The notes: generated by a model not told the origin, from the sequence alone. DNA of 64,000 nucleotides from Porticoccaceae bacterium (GCA_024639885.1 JAHEGD010000004.1:46182-110181); one strand, 5' to 3'; shown: positions 17,957 through 27,145, counted from the stretch's first letter. Program-made: numbers and translations.

Positions 17957-18439
17957 ATGAACGCTATCACCGCAGCCTTAGGAAAACCCGATCAGCTAGG
18001 CTATGTCTTTTCCGACTTGGAGAGCGCAATTGAGTTATTCTCTGGACTTTACAAATTTACCGAAACGCGAAGGTTTGATTTTGAGGCTGAGCAGCATTGG
18101 GTTCGTGGCAAACACTTCCCAATCAAGCTAGATATTTTTCACGGTGTTGTAGATGGAACGGAATATGAGCTAATAAAGCCTCTAAGTGACGGGCCACACC
18201 AGTGGTTTCTAGACAAGTTCGGCGGCGGCCTTCAACACATCGGCTATAATGTACATAGCTATCAGCCCTACGCAGACCTGTTGGAATCTGCCGGATTTAA
18301 CGTACTCATGAACGTAAGGTGCCAAGTCTTCGCGCAGGGCATGGCAACTCCCGATCACGATTTGATTGCAGCCTACTTCGAACAACAGAAGTTTGGCAAC
18401 CTGCTTATAGAAATTGCCGCACGTACGCCGTGCGGGTAA
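17957..18439 (+). CDS. VOC (glyoxalase/epimerase-fold) protein
   Basis: 160 residues covering one pair of vicinal-oxygen-chelate modules. The metal-site pattern includes the GLQHIGYNV strand and a final NLLIEIAA strand with Glu; in the first strand the usual His is replaced by Gln (QLGYVFSDL). Family members include epimerases, isomerases and lyases. As the last gene of the polyol operon it may isomerise or epimerise a pathway sugar phosphate, but nothing in the sequence fixes the reaction. The stop is 9 bases from the convergent DAHP synthase stop. Confidence 0.75.
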   Translation: MNAITAALGKPDQLGYVFSDLESAIELFSGLYKFTETRRFDFEAEQHWVRGKHFPIKLDIFHGVVDGTEYELIKPLSDGPHQWFLDKFGGGLQHIGYNVHSYQPYADLLESAGFNVLMNVRCQVFAQGMATPDHDLIAAYFEQQKFGNLLIEIAARTPCG

Positions 18440-18448
18440 CGATATCGT

Positions 18449-19516
18449 TCAACTGCGTTGAACCGCCGACCTGCGCCTGACGACCGCTTGAGCTAGCCCC
18501 GCCAAGACTGCCTCTGTCTGCTCCCAGTCAATACAACCGTCAGTTATACTTTGGCCGTAATTTAGCGTTTGTCCGGCCGTCAAACTTTGTGCGCCACCCA
18601 CTAAATTACTCTCAACCATAACACCAAAAATCGCTTGACTCCCATCCTCTAGCTGCTGGCAGATATCACCACATACTTGCAGCTGTCGCAACGGTTCTTT
18701 GTTGCTATTAGCGTGACTGAAGTCGACCATCAACTTAGCTGGCGCGCCAGCTCGCTGTAGCTGATCCAACGCCAATTCAATATGCTCACGAGTGTAATTT
18801 GGTTTTTGGCCGCCTCGTAAAATAATATGGCATTCGCTGTTTCCTTGAGTCTCAACGATGGCTGCATGGCCAAATTTCGTCACCGATAAAAAGCTGTGAC
18901 GGCTGGCCGCAGCACTGATCGCGTCGATTGCGATCTTAACATTCCCGTCAGTACCATTTTTAAAACCTACCGGACAAGAAAGACCTGACGCCAGCTGCCG
19001 ATGACAATTACTTTCGGTAGTACGCGCACCAATTGCTCCCCAACTCATCAGATCGGCAGTATATTGGGGAGTAATCGTATCCAAGAACTCTCCGGCAGTG
19101 GGCAGCCCCAAGCAATTAATTTCCAATAACAATTTTCTCGCCAAACGCAAGCCATGATTAATATCGCAACTGCCATCAAGTCTGGGGTCATTAATCAAGC
19201 CTTTCCAACCAACCGTCGTTCGCGGCTTTTCGAAATAGACTCGCATTACAATTTCCAAGCTATCTATGTACTGCTTGCGCGCGCCATTTAACTTTGTCGC
19301 ATACTCCATAGCAGCCTCTACATCATGAATCGAGCACGGCCCTACTACAACAAAAAGTCGGTCGTCTTGACCGGCGAGAATTTTTTCAATGGATGCTCGA
19401 CTTTCCGCGACTACGGTCGATACTTGCGCGGAGAGTGGGAATCGCTCGAGCAGCGCAATCGGCGGCAAAAGCTCTCTTATTTGACGGATTTTTAAATCGT
19501 CAGTGTTGTATTGCAT
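18449..19516 (-). CDS. 3-deoxy-7-phosphoheptulonate (DAHP) synthase, AroF/G/H type
   Basis: About 355 residues; class I DAHP synthase, which condenses phosphoenolpyruvate and erythrose 4-phosphate in the first step of aromatic synthesis. Visible motifs are VVGPCSIHD, KPRTTVGWKG, the GARTTES segment and the later VDFSHAN metal/substrate region. The ATG at 19516 is preferred over a TTG four codons upstream. It is a second-copy style gene inside an accessory block that also carries hppD. It may boost aromatic supply, or draw on the erythrose 4-phosphate pool near a C4/C5 sugar cluster; both are inferences. Confidence 0.9.
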   Translation of the reverse strand: MQYNTDDLKIRQIRELLPPIALLERFPLSAQVSTVVAESRASIEKILAGQDDRLFVVVGPCSIHDVEAAMEYATKLNGARKQYIDSLEIVMRVYFEKPRTTVGWKGLINDPRLDGSCDINHGLRLARKLLLEINCLGLPTAGEFLDTITPQYTADLMSWGAIGARTTESNCHRQLASGLSCPVGFKNGTDGNVKIAIDAISAAASRHSFLSVTKFGHAAIVETQGNSECHIILRGGQKPNYTREHIELALDQLQRAGAPAKLMVDFSHANSNKEPLRQLQVCGDICQQLEDGSQAIFGVMVESNLVGGAQSLTAGQTLNYGQSITDGCIDWEQTEAVLAGLAQAVVRRRSAVQRS

Positions 19517-19594
19517 AAAAATATCCAAACTATGCTTATGGAAGTAGATATTGCGGCGCTGCGCAACGGCCGGATTTTTAACAGCAACCAGCCG

Positions 19595-21589
19595 CTATTG
19601 TTGCACCTGTGAATTGACACTTAGCCCTATTGCTACTAGCTGGCTTCGTACTTTGTCTGCATGATGCTCGGGAACGTTGCCAGCCACACTAATCATGTCG
19701 CCACTTTCATCGGCAAAAAATAGTTGTTCAAGTCGCCTGCCACCTTCTAGTTCGAAGCCGAGCAGTAGGGCCTCGCGCCCAGCATCCAAACTAATTTTAA
19801 TGGGACCGTAATCTAGGACTGCTGCCGTTGCAGCCATAGACTGCACCGTCGCAGCCACCATTTCTAATAAAGTACGACGGAGTGGCAGTTCTCTGTCCGT
19901 AAGCGCCAAGAATGGCGGAAGTTTCGACACCATAAAATAGCTATCTACTGTGGGATCAAAATTTTTCTGCCAAAATTGTTTGTCGTCACTCTCCGCGATC
20001 CAGTCGGTTTCGCCGTCCGTGACAGACCAAGCTTGTGGGATTCGATAGCTAATTTTATTAAATACACTGGTATGCTGGCTTTTCAACTGGGGCAGTGGCG
20101 CGAAATTCGCCACACTCAACCGTGGGTAATCGCTGCCAGGCGCTGCAGAATAACCTCCTGCCCACTTATTTACACCGGCAAGCTTGGCACTGACCATAGC
20201 GAGATGCGCGTCTAGCTTCTCCTCTAAATCTACCACAATCTCGGGGAACTCCTGGGCGATGTCACGCTGCTCACCAATATCATTACTTAGATCATAAAGC
20301 TCACTATGTTGGTCGTGATCGAAACGTATCAATTTATATTTTCCAGCTCGTACCGCCGACTGCGGGGTGGTCCCCTTGGCGGATAGATAATGCGGGAAAT
20401 GCCAAAACAGTGCGTCGCCATTTGGTCGTTGAATGTGGTCTACTGCGCCCACCGCCAAGTCGAGCAAAGACCCCCCTTCCAAACCGTCAGGAAGCGGTCC
20501 CTGGCACCCAGCCATAGCGCAAACGGTAGGGAAAACATCCCAGCCAATCACCAGCTGGTCACTCTGTCCGGGCTCAATACCTGGCCCCGACAGCATAAAT
20601 GGGACACGTATCCCACCTTCGTACACCCAGGTTTTCCCCTCGCGCAAAGGTGCGTTATTGGTCGATGGATTCTTTATATTTTTACTCCCTCCATTGTCAG
20701 ATGTATAAATGACAAATGTATTATCAGCGATACCCAATGCACCCAGCTCTGCCATTAGGCTGCCTATTGAGCTGTCAAGGTTTTCATTTAAAGCGGCGTA
20801 AATAGGGTTGTCATGCCGAATACCGGGCAACTTATTTCGGTACTTGTCGATAGTAGACTCTAGCGCGGTCAGTGGCACATGGTTCGCGTAGTGTGATACT
20901 TGTAAAAAGAACGGTCGCTTTGAATTGACCTGCGAACGCATGAAGGCAATCGCTCTGCCGGTCACACCAAACACATCTTTGGGATTAGGATCGGCGGAGT
21001 GGGCGGCCAAATTATGATTACCCGTGCTTCCGTCGTGAGCTTCAAACCCATGTTGTCCCGGTCCGCCAGCGCCGAGATGCCATTTTCCAAAATGCCCCGT
21101 CGCGTAGTCAGCGTCAACATTGTCGCGGATAAATTCCGCAATGGTTAACGCGCTATCCGGAAGACCAATCATCGGCTGCGGCGCGATCAAACGCTTTCCA
21201 GTATAGAGGTCGATAAACCGCCTTGAGCCGGGCTGTGATTCGCCGATATCGGTGAAGCCCATACTCTCTGGACTCTTACCTGTGAGCAAGCTCGCCCGTG
21301 ATGGGGTGCAAATCGGCGATGCCGAATAAGCTTGGGAAAATACTAGGCTCTGGCGAGCAAGATTGTCGATATTTGGAGTCTCGTAATAATCACTCGCGGA
21401 TCCGACCACTCGATTGTCCATTGCCGTAGTTAAGTCTGTCCAACCCTGATCATCGATTAAAATAACAATAATATTAGGCCGCTCATTGGTTAGTGGTTCT
21501 GCCACTCCACCTGTGGAAAAGAATAGCACTAGCACTAGCAATAACCATAAGCAACGCTGCTGCGCCCTAAATCGCGTTAGTTTTTTCAA
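19595..21589 (-). CDS. exported sulfatase with C-terminal extension
   Basis: 664 residues. A signal peptide (LWLLLVLVLFFSTGG core) precedes the sulfatase domain, whose metal Asp pair is in LIDDQGW and whose formylglycine motif is CTPSR with Cys94. FGKWHLG and YTSDNGG are also present. It hydrolyses a sulfate ester in the periplasm after maturation by a formylglycine-generating enzyme that is not in the window. Residues after about 500 form an extra domain of roughly 160 residues that is not part of standard sulfatases. Translation seems to start at a TTG, 12 bases after the DUF3604 gene, with AGGG upstream, so the two form an operon. Confidence 0.88.
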   Translation of the reverse strand: MKKLTRFRAQQRCLWLLLVLVLFFSTGGVAEPLTNERPNIIVILIDDQGWTDLTTAMDNRVVGSASDYYETPNIDNLARQSLVFSQAYSASPICTPSRASLLTGKSPESMGFTDIGESQPGSRRFIDLYTGKRLIAPQPMIGLPDSALTIAEFIRDNVDADYATGHFGKWHLGAGGPGQHGFEAHDGSTGNHNLAAHSADPNPKDVFGVTGRAIAFMRSQVNSKRPFFLQVSHYANHVPLTALESTIDKYRNKLPGIRHDNPIYAALNENLDSSIGSLMAELGALGIADNTFVIYTSDNGGSKNIKNPSTNNAPLREGKTWVYEGGIRVPFMLSGPGIEPGQSDQLVIGWDVFPTVCAMAGCQGPLPDGLEGGSLLDLAVGAVDHIQRPNGDALFWHFPHYLSAKGTTPQSAVRAGKYKLIRFDHDQHSELYDLSNDIGEQRDIAQEFPEIVVDLEEKLDAHLAMVSAKLAGVNKWAGGYSAAPGSDYPRLSVANFAPLPQLKSQHTSVFNKISYRIPQAWSVTDGETDWIAESDDKQFWQKNFDPTVDSYFMVSKLPPFLALTDRELPLRRTLLEMVAATVQSMAATAAVLDYGPIKISLDAGREALLLGFELEGGRRLEQLFFADESGDMISVAGNVPEHHADKVRSQLVAIGLSVNSQVQQ

Positions 21590-21601
21590 TTTCAGTGAGC
21601 C

Positions 21602-23572
21602 CTATTCAATTGTCTGTGACGCAGGCGAATACCATATCGGTGAGGAATAGGCACGCTCTTGAAGGGTTACCGGATGCTGCGTGTAATTCTCTGCACCGAG
21701 GGCTATGGCGTCGTAAAGGGAGTGTCGTGGGGTCGGTATCTCGAGAACGCGAAGGTAATAAAATGCGCGCTGTGCCGGATTAAACTCTGGGTCAATCCAC
21801 AGCGTAGATAGTATATTGCTACCCTGTGTGTTGCTATAGCTGGCCGTTGCAATATCCACGCTGCTGTCGATGGGTGGAAGTTTACCTGCGGAATTCAGCT
21901 GGCGATCGCCCGCCCAAACCACCTCGAATATTTTTTCTTGAGCTTCGCCGGTGCGATCAGTCCAGCCCTTGATCACTTGTACGCGGTCGAGGCCTGCCCC
22001 ATCTGGGTCTTTGACTGCCCGAACCAAAAAGTGCGGAGGCGTCGCGTTCGCGCTACCGAATAAATCGCCTCCCATCGGCACTCCCTTCGCATACCCAGCA
22101 GCCACCAAATTCTCGGCATCAACATCCTCTTCTGAAAAATGGTATCCAGCGAAGAAGCGCACGGAGATACGTGGCCCTGAGGTCCCGTAAACCTCTCGTC
22201 GCTTGAATGCAGCTACAATTTCTTCGCGAGTATTTTCTTTCGCCCATACCGCTGCCAAGCCCGAGCTAGAGAGATCCCAGTTGGTATAGCCATTGAAATC
22301 AGCGATCGGCTTGCCTCCTTCTTCGGGAGTTGAACCCTCGCCGTACTTGCCAAGAAAATTATCCTCTTCGGTGGAGGATAGCCCAGTGTGGGAGTCGGTC
22401 GAGCCAATCATTCCAAGTTTAAATGGATTAACGCCAAGACTGGCTTCTAGCTCAAGACCCGTTTTAAGTGCCGAGCGAATAAAATCTGCCTCGCTTACCG
22501 ACGGGTGCTTTGGCGCATCTTTAAATGATGCCAATTGGTGGTTAAAAACCTCGAAGCCGGCGAATTCGTCAGTTGGTGCCAGTAGCGGATGAGTTTCAGA
22601 GCTACCTTTCACCTGGGTAACCTCAGCTACAGTCTCCCAGTGGCTACGCTGCTCAGCGTAAGCGCGGCTTAATGGCTCGCCATTAAAGTCTACTCGTGAA
22701 AACATCGCTCCCATCGAAATATTGGAGTTATGTGGTATCGCTACAAAGTCGGCGCCGGTTTGTTTTTTTGTTGCGTCGAGCCAATCCCAGAGGTCAGCAG
22801 GATTATCGCTATCAAGAAATGAGAAAGGCGAGAATGTTTTTGCCACTACGCCATCCGCCGGTGTCAACACTACTCGGTGTAAGTTACCTCCGTTGGCCTG
22901 TGGCGAATACTCCCATCCGACCAACGCCGTAAACTGCCCCGGTTGGTTATACCGATCGGCTGCGTCAACGATTTTTTTCCAGTTGCTCGTTCTTACGCCG
23001 GCATTATTAAATTCCGCCCAAATGTCACGATTATCCAAGAGCCAGCCAACCAGGTCTGGGCTGACCTGCGGTGGTGGCGGCGGGAAACGGGTTGCCGCGT
23101 TTTCTTCGTTCGAGCCGGGCGGCGGTAGCATACTGGTCTGAAATGCTAAGATCATTGAAATTAACGCTTCGACACCCGGATGTTCTCCGCCGCGCTCATA
23201 GACTGCGGTAATGTACTTGCCTAGACGTGTGGCCGTTAGACGCGGGTCTTTGTCGGCGAGGAGACTGTAAGGAAGCCCTAGGAATTCCGCATGATCGGTG
23301 ACCGCCAAGAAATCTAATGGACGATCTATACGCACTCGAGCCCGGTGGAAAGGGTGCACCACAGGCAAGCCCTTGGCAAATCGGTAGGCAACATCTAAAT
23401 CACCTGTTTGGTTAGCGTTATAATAGGCATCCCAGGACATATTTGTATGGAGGTGAACGTCGCCCCACAGCAATTTATCGGGGCCCTGCTCAGCGATACT
23501 TAGCGACGACACAACAAGTAATGCTGCGATTGGGAGTCGTAAGAGCTTGCGCGCAAAAAATCCTATCATCAT
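21602..23572 (-). CDS. DUF3604 family exported protein
   Basis: 656 residues with an N-terminal signal peptide (LPIAALLVVSSLSIA). The PHP-like metal motif HLHTNMSWDA follows near residue 40, VTDHAEFLG lies near residue 100 and IGSTDSHTG is in the second half. These histidine/aspartate clusters point to a metal-dependent hydrolase of the PHP/amidohydrolase type, the accepted view of DUF3604. A ribosome site GAGA precedes two ATGs at 23572. It starts an operon with the sulfatase and is divergent from an exported CMD gene. Substrate unknown. Confidence 0.83.
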   Translation of the reverse strand: MMIGFFARKLLRLPIAALLVVSSLSIAEQGPDKLLWGDVHLHTNMSWDAYYNANQTGDLDVAYRFAKGLPVVHPFHRARVRIDRPLDFLAVTDHAEFLGLPYSLLADKDPRLTATRLGKYITAVYERGGEHPGVEALISMILAFQTSMLPPPGSNEENAATRFPPPPPQVSPDLVGWLLDNRDIWAEFNNAGVRTSNWKKIVDAADRYNQPGQFTALVGWEYSPQANGGNLHRVVLTPADGVVAKTFSPFSFLDSDNPADLWDWLDATKKQTGADFVAIPHNSNISMGAMFSRVDFNGEPLSRAYAEQRSHWETVAEVTQVKGSSETHPLLAPTDEFAGFEVFNHQLASFKDAPKHPSVSEADFIRSALKTGLELEASLGVNPFKLGMIGSTDSHTGLSSTEEDNFLGKYGEGSTPEEGGKPIADFNGYTNWDLSSSGLAAVWAKENTREEIVAAFKRREVYGTSGPRISVRFFAGYHFSEEDVDAENLVAAGYAKGVPMGGDLFGSANATPPHFLVRAVKDPDGAGLDRVQVIKGWTDRTGEAQEKIFEVVWAGDRQLNSAGKLPPIDSSVDIATASYSNTQGSNILSTLWIDPEFNPAQRAFYYLRVLEIPTPRHSLYDAIALGAENYTQHPVTLQERAYSSPIWYSPASQTIE

Positions 23573-23667
23573 CTCTTTTCCACTTCCGTCAAACTATCTT
23601 TTCTCTGCTAGCAATCTCAGCCCATCGCACTAGCCGCTCGGACACGACAGCGGCAATTTTAGCCCGA

Positions 23668-23784
23668 GATTGAGTACCCATTCATGACGTAATATGCTTA
23701 ATTTATGAACATCGCCCGCTAGCCACCGCAAGCGCACGTAAGACGACGATCAAGCTCGACACTTAGATTGAGTAATTTACGTTA
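23668..23784. promoter_or_regulatory. direct repeat and regulon-type motif in divergent gap
   Basis: GATTGAGTA occurs at 23668-23676 and 23766-23774. The second copy continues as TGAGTAATTTACGTTA (23769-23784), which matches TGAGTACATTTCGTCA upstream of the TonB receptor gene at 12 of 16 positions, and the dyad next to luxR. It is a candidate operator for the DUF3604-sulfatase and CMD-lactonase operons. Confidence 0.4.
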
Positions 23785-23851
23785 CGCCCACGCGAGCCGA
23801 TTTGCACTAAGATAATTGAATGGATACATTTTATCGACACTGAGACACGCT

Positions 23852-24484
23852 ATGCTCGCTTTGCCAATAAAAAAAGTGCTTAGCCACTCGCCGCTCTTAG
23901 CCGCCGTGGCGATCGTCATGGTGTTTGCGAGTATTCAGGTGTTAGCTCAAGCGGGGGCGAGGGTAGAGCCCATTCCGCTTGAAGCGCTAACCGAGCAGCA
24001 ACGTGCACTGATTGGCATTACCGAGGGGCAGCCAATGCCTCCTCGGGCCTATTCAAATCTTTTTCGAACGCTGCTTCACAACACAGAGCTAATGACCGCC
24101 TACACGCCGTTTGGTGACAGTATCAACCGAACAGCAAGTTTTACACCAAGATTACGCGAGTTGATCATCCTACGAGTCGCCTCGAACTACCAGGGCGAAT
24201 ATGAGACTCAGCGCCACCGTAAAAAAGCACTTCAAGTCGGCTGGAGTACCGCCGATTTGGCGAGAATAGAGCAATGGCCACATTCGGATGGTTGGTCGGA
24301 ACTGGAGACTGCCCTCATCATGGCAACTGATCAGCTGGCCAATAATGCTTACATCGAACAGCCCGTATGGAACATGTTGCGCCGTCATTACTCGGAGGCA
24401 GACATTCTCGCTATGATCGGCTTGGTTGCACATTATCATTGGGTCACTATGATGACCCAATCAATGCGTGTGCAACTCGAATAG
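23852..24484 (+). CDS. exported carboxymuconolactone decarboxylase-like (CMD) protein, paralogue 1
   Basis: About 210 residues from the ATG at 23852, which gives a clear signal peptide ending near VLAQA; a TTG 12 codons upstream is a weaker choice. The mature part is an AhpD/CMD-type helical domain: RELIILRVAS, then EYETQRH and a C-terminal VAHYHWVTMMTQS. There is no cysteine, so the AhpD CxxC redox chemistry is excluded. Two paralogues (26442-27128 and 34347-35024) share the E-x-x-x-H and H-aromatic-H-W pattern. It is followed by an exported SMP-30 lactonase gene. The reaction is not known. Confidence 0.8.
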   Translation: MLALPIKKVLSHSPLLAAVAIVMVFASIQVLAQAGARVEPIPLEALTEQQRALIGITEGQPMPPRAYSNLFRTLLHNTELMTAYTPFGDSINRTASFTPRLRELIILRVASNYQGEYETQRHRKKALQVGWSTADLARIEQWPHSDGWSELETALIMATDQLANNAYIEQPVWNMLRRHYSEADILAMIGLVAHYHWVTMMTQSMRVQLE

Positions 24485-24515
24485 CGCAACTATACCCTCA
24501 CTGGATTATCAGACG

Positions 24516-25442
24516 ATGAATGCACTGCTAAAAACTCTCGCACTAACCCTTGTCACCACATCCGCACTAGCCGGCCAATTGCAGCAGGGACCATCTGTGG
24601 TGTTTTTGGAGGGACCAGCGTGGCGCACTGATGGTGTGCTATTTTTTTCCGATATCCCCAACAGTAGAATTATGCGCTGGGATGGCAGCGGACCCGTAAC
24701 TGTTCACCGCTCGCCAGCCGGCCATGCCAATGGACTCGCCTTCGATAGTGCTGGGCGCTTGGTGATCGCCGAGGACGATGGACGGCTAATGCGCGAGGAG
24801 CTGGATGGTCGCATGAGCGTGCTTAGCGATAAATACCAAGGCCGGCACTATAACGCATTGAATGATCTGTTTATAGATTCCAAGGATCGTATATTCTTTA
24901 CGGATCCGGCCTACAATAACCGCGAATCTGCACCACAGCGTGATGAAGACGGAGCCGTAGTCGATGGCGTTTACCGTCGCGACCCCAATGGCCACGTGAC
25001 TCGTCTACTAGATCACCAAGTCAATATGCCCAACGGCATAGCGATCTCGCCGAATGAGGAATTTATCTACATCGCCGATAACGATGGCAAACGTGAGAAT
25101 GGTGTCCGAGTTTTATGGCGCTTCGCCTTGGATGCCGAAGGGAACATTGACAGTTCCAGTAAAAAACAACTATTCAACTGGGGAAACGACCGCGGTCCTG
25201 ACGGTATAACTGTCGACCACAGTGGTAACATCTACGTTGCGGCAGGCCGCAACTACCCGCATCGCAAGCAGCTCTCAAAGGTCTACAAAGCCGGCGTGTA
25301 TAAAATATCGCCCGACGGTGCACTTCTCGACTTTATTGCGGTTCCCGCAGATCCCGTTACCAATTTGACCTTCGGCGGCGCTGATGGTAAGACACTGTTC
25401 ATCACTGCCGGTGCGGCAATATGGACTTTAAAATTAGACTAA
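24516..25442 (+). CDS. exported SMP-30/gluconolactonase family protein
   Basis: About 308 residues with a signal peptide cleaved after ALA (near residue 19). The rest is a six-bladed propeller: EGPAWRTDGVLFFSDI with the first metal Glu, ALNDLFIDSKDRIFFTDP with the Asn/Asp ligands, MPNGIAISPNE, and GPDGITVDHSGNIYVAA. These are the calcium-dependent lactonase motifs of the SMP-30/LRE family. It would open a lactone in the periplasm. It shares a transcription unit with the preceding CMD gene; the stop is 24 bases from the convergent MBL-fold gene. Confidence 0.87.
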   Translation: MNALLKTLALTLVTTSALAGQLQQGPSVVFLEGPAWRTDGVLFFSDIPNSRIMRWDGSGPVTVHRSPAGHANGLAFDSAGRLVIAEDDGRLMREELDGRMSVLSDKYQGRHYNALNDLFIDSKDRIFFTDPAYNNRESAPQRDEDGAVVDGVYRRDPNGHVTRLLDHQVNMPNGIAISPNEEFIYIADNDGKRENGVRVLWRFALDAEGNIDSSSKKQLFNWGNDRGPDGITVDHSGNIYVAAGRNYPHRKQLSKVYKAGVYKISPDGALLDFIAVPADPVTNLTFGGADGKTLFITAGAAIWTLKLD

Positions 25443-25466
25443 GCGTCCTAGCTCAGTCGGTGATTT

Positions 25467-26381
25467 TCAATAAATATCTAAGTCGTTGGCTATGACAGCT
25501 GGCCCATCAAAACTTTGCTGAACCTCGGCAAGGATTTCGGCCTCGCTACAGCCAAACCAGAGCACATGGTTTAAAATCAGCATTTTTGGCTGCAGCAAAT
25601 TAGCAATGACGCCAAGGTCAACTGCTGAGGTATGGTTGTCCATCTGATAGTCCTGCCTCGCCTGCGAGCGTTTTTTATAGCCCGCGTCACAAATTACCTC
25701 GTGAATTAATAAATCAGCATTTTTTCCGTATTCAATGAGCTTTTCACTCGGCTTCAAATCACCCGAATAAACGATGACTTTGTCGGCCGTCTCTATACGG
25801 TAGCCAAACGCGTTGGGCCAGCTACCGTGGTGAACAGGGAAAGCAATTACACTGACCCGGTCATCTTTATATACCATGCCTTCGCTGACTATGTGGGTGT
25901 TTACGCGCCATCCGGCATCATTAGTTGGCTCTTTTCCGTAAAGCCGATATTTAATGTCATCCCGAAATGCTATCAGTGTTCCCTCGACTAAATCTTGAAC
26001 GCCATCGGGACCGTATAAATCTACCGAGTTGTCGCGCTGATTAGTCCATCCTGTCAATAGAAAATCTGCAAACCCACCTGTGTGATCTGAGTGCAAGTGG
26101 GTAATAAAAGCGATATCTAGCTGCTCCGGCCCGAGCGCCGAAATTTCGCCGCCCCAGCGGGGGGCAAAATAGGCGGCGCGGCGCATAAGACCAAAGCCTA
26201 AATCAAAAAGATAAGCCTTTTCATCAACGACAATCGCCACAGCAGGCCCTGCGCGATCGGGGTATGGAACGGGAGTACCAGTACCAAGCATCACTACCCG
26301 CGTTTTCGCTAGCACTTGTCCTGCCACCGACTGCGACAAGACCGCAATTACGGCCAATACCCACATTTTTTTTGATTTCAC
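25467..26381 (-). CDS. exported MBL-fold metallo-hydrolase
   Basis: 304 residues with a signal peptide (VLAVIAVLSQSVAG). The metal-binding motif THLHSDHTGG has His95, His97, Asp99 and His100; HHGSW, SGDLK and the late ILNHVLW supply further ligands. The layout is like ribonuclease Z/arylsulfatase-type MBL enzymes, but with export, so an ester or lactone substrate is more likely than RNA. The GTG start follows GAGAGCGG. It is the last gene of the long minus-strand operon that begins near 36000. Confidence 0.85.
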   Translation of the reverse strand: MKSKKMWVLAVIAVLSQSVAGQVLAKTRVVMLGTGTPVPYPDRAGPAVAIVVDEKAYLFDLGFGLMRRAAYFAPRWGGEISALGPEQLDIAFITHLHSDHTGGFADFLLTGWTNQRDNSVDLYGPDGVQDLVEGTLIAFRDDIKYRLYGKEPTNDAGWRVNTHIVSEGMVYKDDRVSVIAFPVHHGSWPNAFGYRIETADKVIVYSGDLKPSEKLIEYGKNADLLIHEVICDAGYKKRSQARQDYQMDNHTSAVDLGVIANLLQPKMLILNHVLWFGCSEAEILAEVQQSFDGPAVIANDLDIY

Positions 26382-26441
26382 ACCGCTCTCCGCTCGATTA
26401 AATTAAGGGTGGCTTCACTAGGTCTCGCAAACAAGCTTCGT

Positions 26442-27128
26442 TCAATCAAAACCGATGAGTTCTTGATTAAGGCCAACATGGAAACTTTTTGAGACCATCG
26501 CAGCCCAGTGGTAGTGCATTACGGTCGTGATCAAGGTCATTACTTCACTAGTCGAGTAATACTCTTGTAGATTCTCCCATTGGTCTTTTGATAACCCACC
26601 ATCTATTACCAATTGATCGACCGCCGACAAAATTACTTTGTCCTGTGCTCGCCAACTCGGGTGGCTGGAACCTATTTTGATATTGTTAATATCGGCAGGA
26701 GACAACCCCAATTCCAACGCTTTGGGATAGTGCTGAGACCACTCATATGGACTGTGGTACAACCATGAGACTCGCAGAATCACTAACTCTTTTTGTCGTG
26801 CCGCAGGGCGGCTTGAACGAACAACAAACTGACCTACGTGATCATATTTTTCAAATAGATCCGCATTGATTACTGCCGCCCGTAATAAATTCAGGGTTGC
26901 GCGCTTAGGGATTGGCTGACCATCAACCACACCGAGCAGCGCGCGCTGCTTTGGAGACATCGCCTCGATAGTCACCAAGTCCGTTCGCGGTGGCTCTTGT
27001 GAGCGACTGACGGTAGCGGTTAGTAAAAGCCATGCGGTCAACCCAGCTAATCCAGCTAATCCAGCTAATCGTGCAGGCGACATGGACCAGCGGAAGCGGC
27101 GTATATTACTTTTGTTTAAGTCATCCAT
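26442..27128 (-). CDS. exported CMD-like protein, paralogue 2
   Basis: 228 residues. A long positively charged N-terminus leads to a hydrophobic segment containing LAG repeats and LLLTATV, acting as a signal anchor or signal peptide. The CMD domain has KELVILRVSW, YEWSQHYPKALELG and the C-terminal VMHYHWAAMVSKS. No cysteine is present. It is closer to paralogue 3 (34347-35024) than to paralogue 1 in the YPKAL and SKS/TKS stretches. It lies between the beta-propeller and MBL-fold genes of the operon. Enzymatic role unknown. Confidence 0.8.
   Translation of the reverse strand: MDDLNKSNIRRFRWSMSPARLAGLAGLAGLTAWLLLTATVSRSQEPPRTDLVTIEAMSPKQRALLGVVDGQPIPKRATLNLLRAAVINADLFEKYDHVGQFVVRSSRPAARQKELVILRVSWLYHSPYEWSQHYPKALELGLSPADINNIKIGSSHPSWRAQDKVILSAVDQLVIDGGLSKDQWENLQEYYSTSEVMTLITTVMHYHWAAMVSKSFHVGLNQELIGFD
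27043..27069. repeat. three tandem 9-base repeats inside the CMD leader
   Basis: CCAGCTAAT occurs three times in a row and encodes the LAG-LAG-LAG stretch in the hydrophobic leader of the adjacent CMD protein. Copy-number change would keep the reading frame and only lengthen or shorten the leader. Confidence 0.8.
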
Positions 27129-27145
27129 TCAATGTGCAGCCCCGA

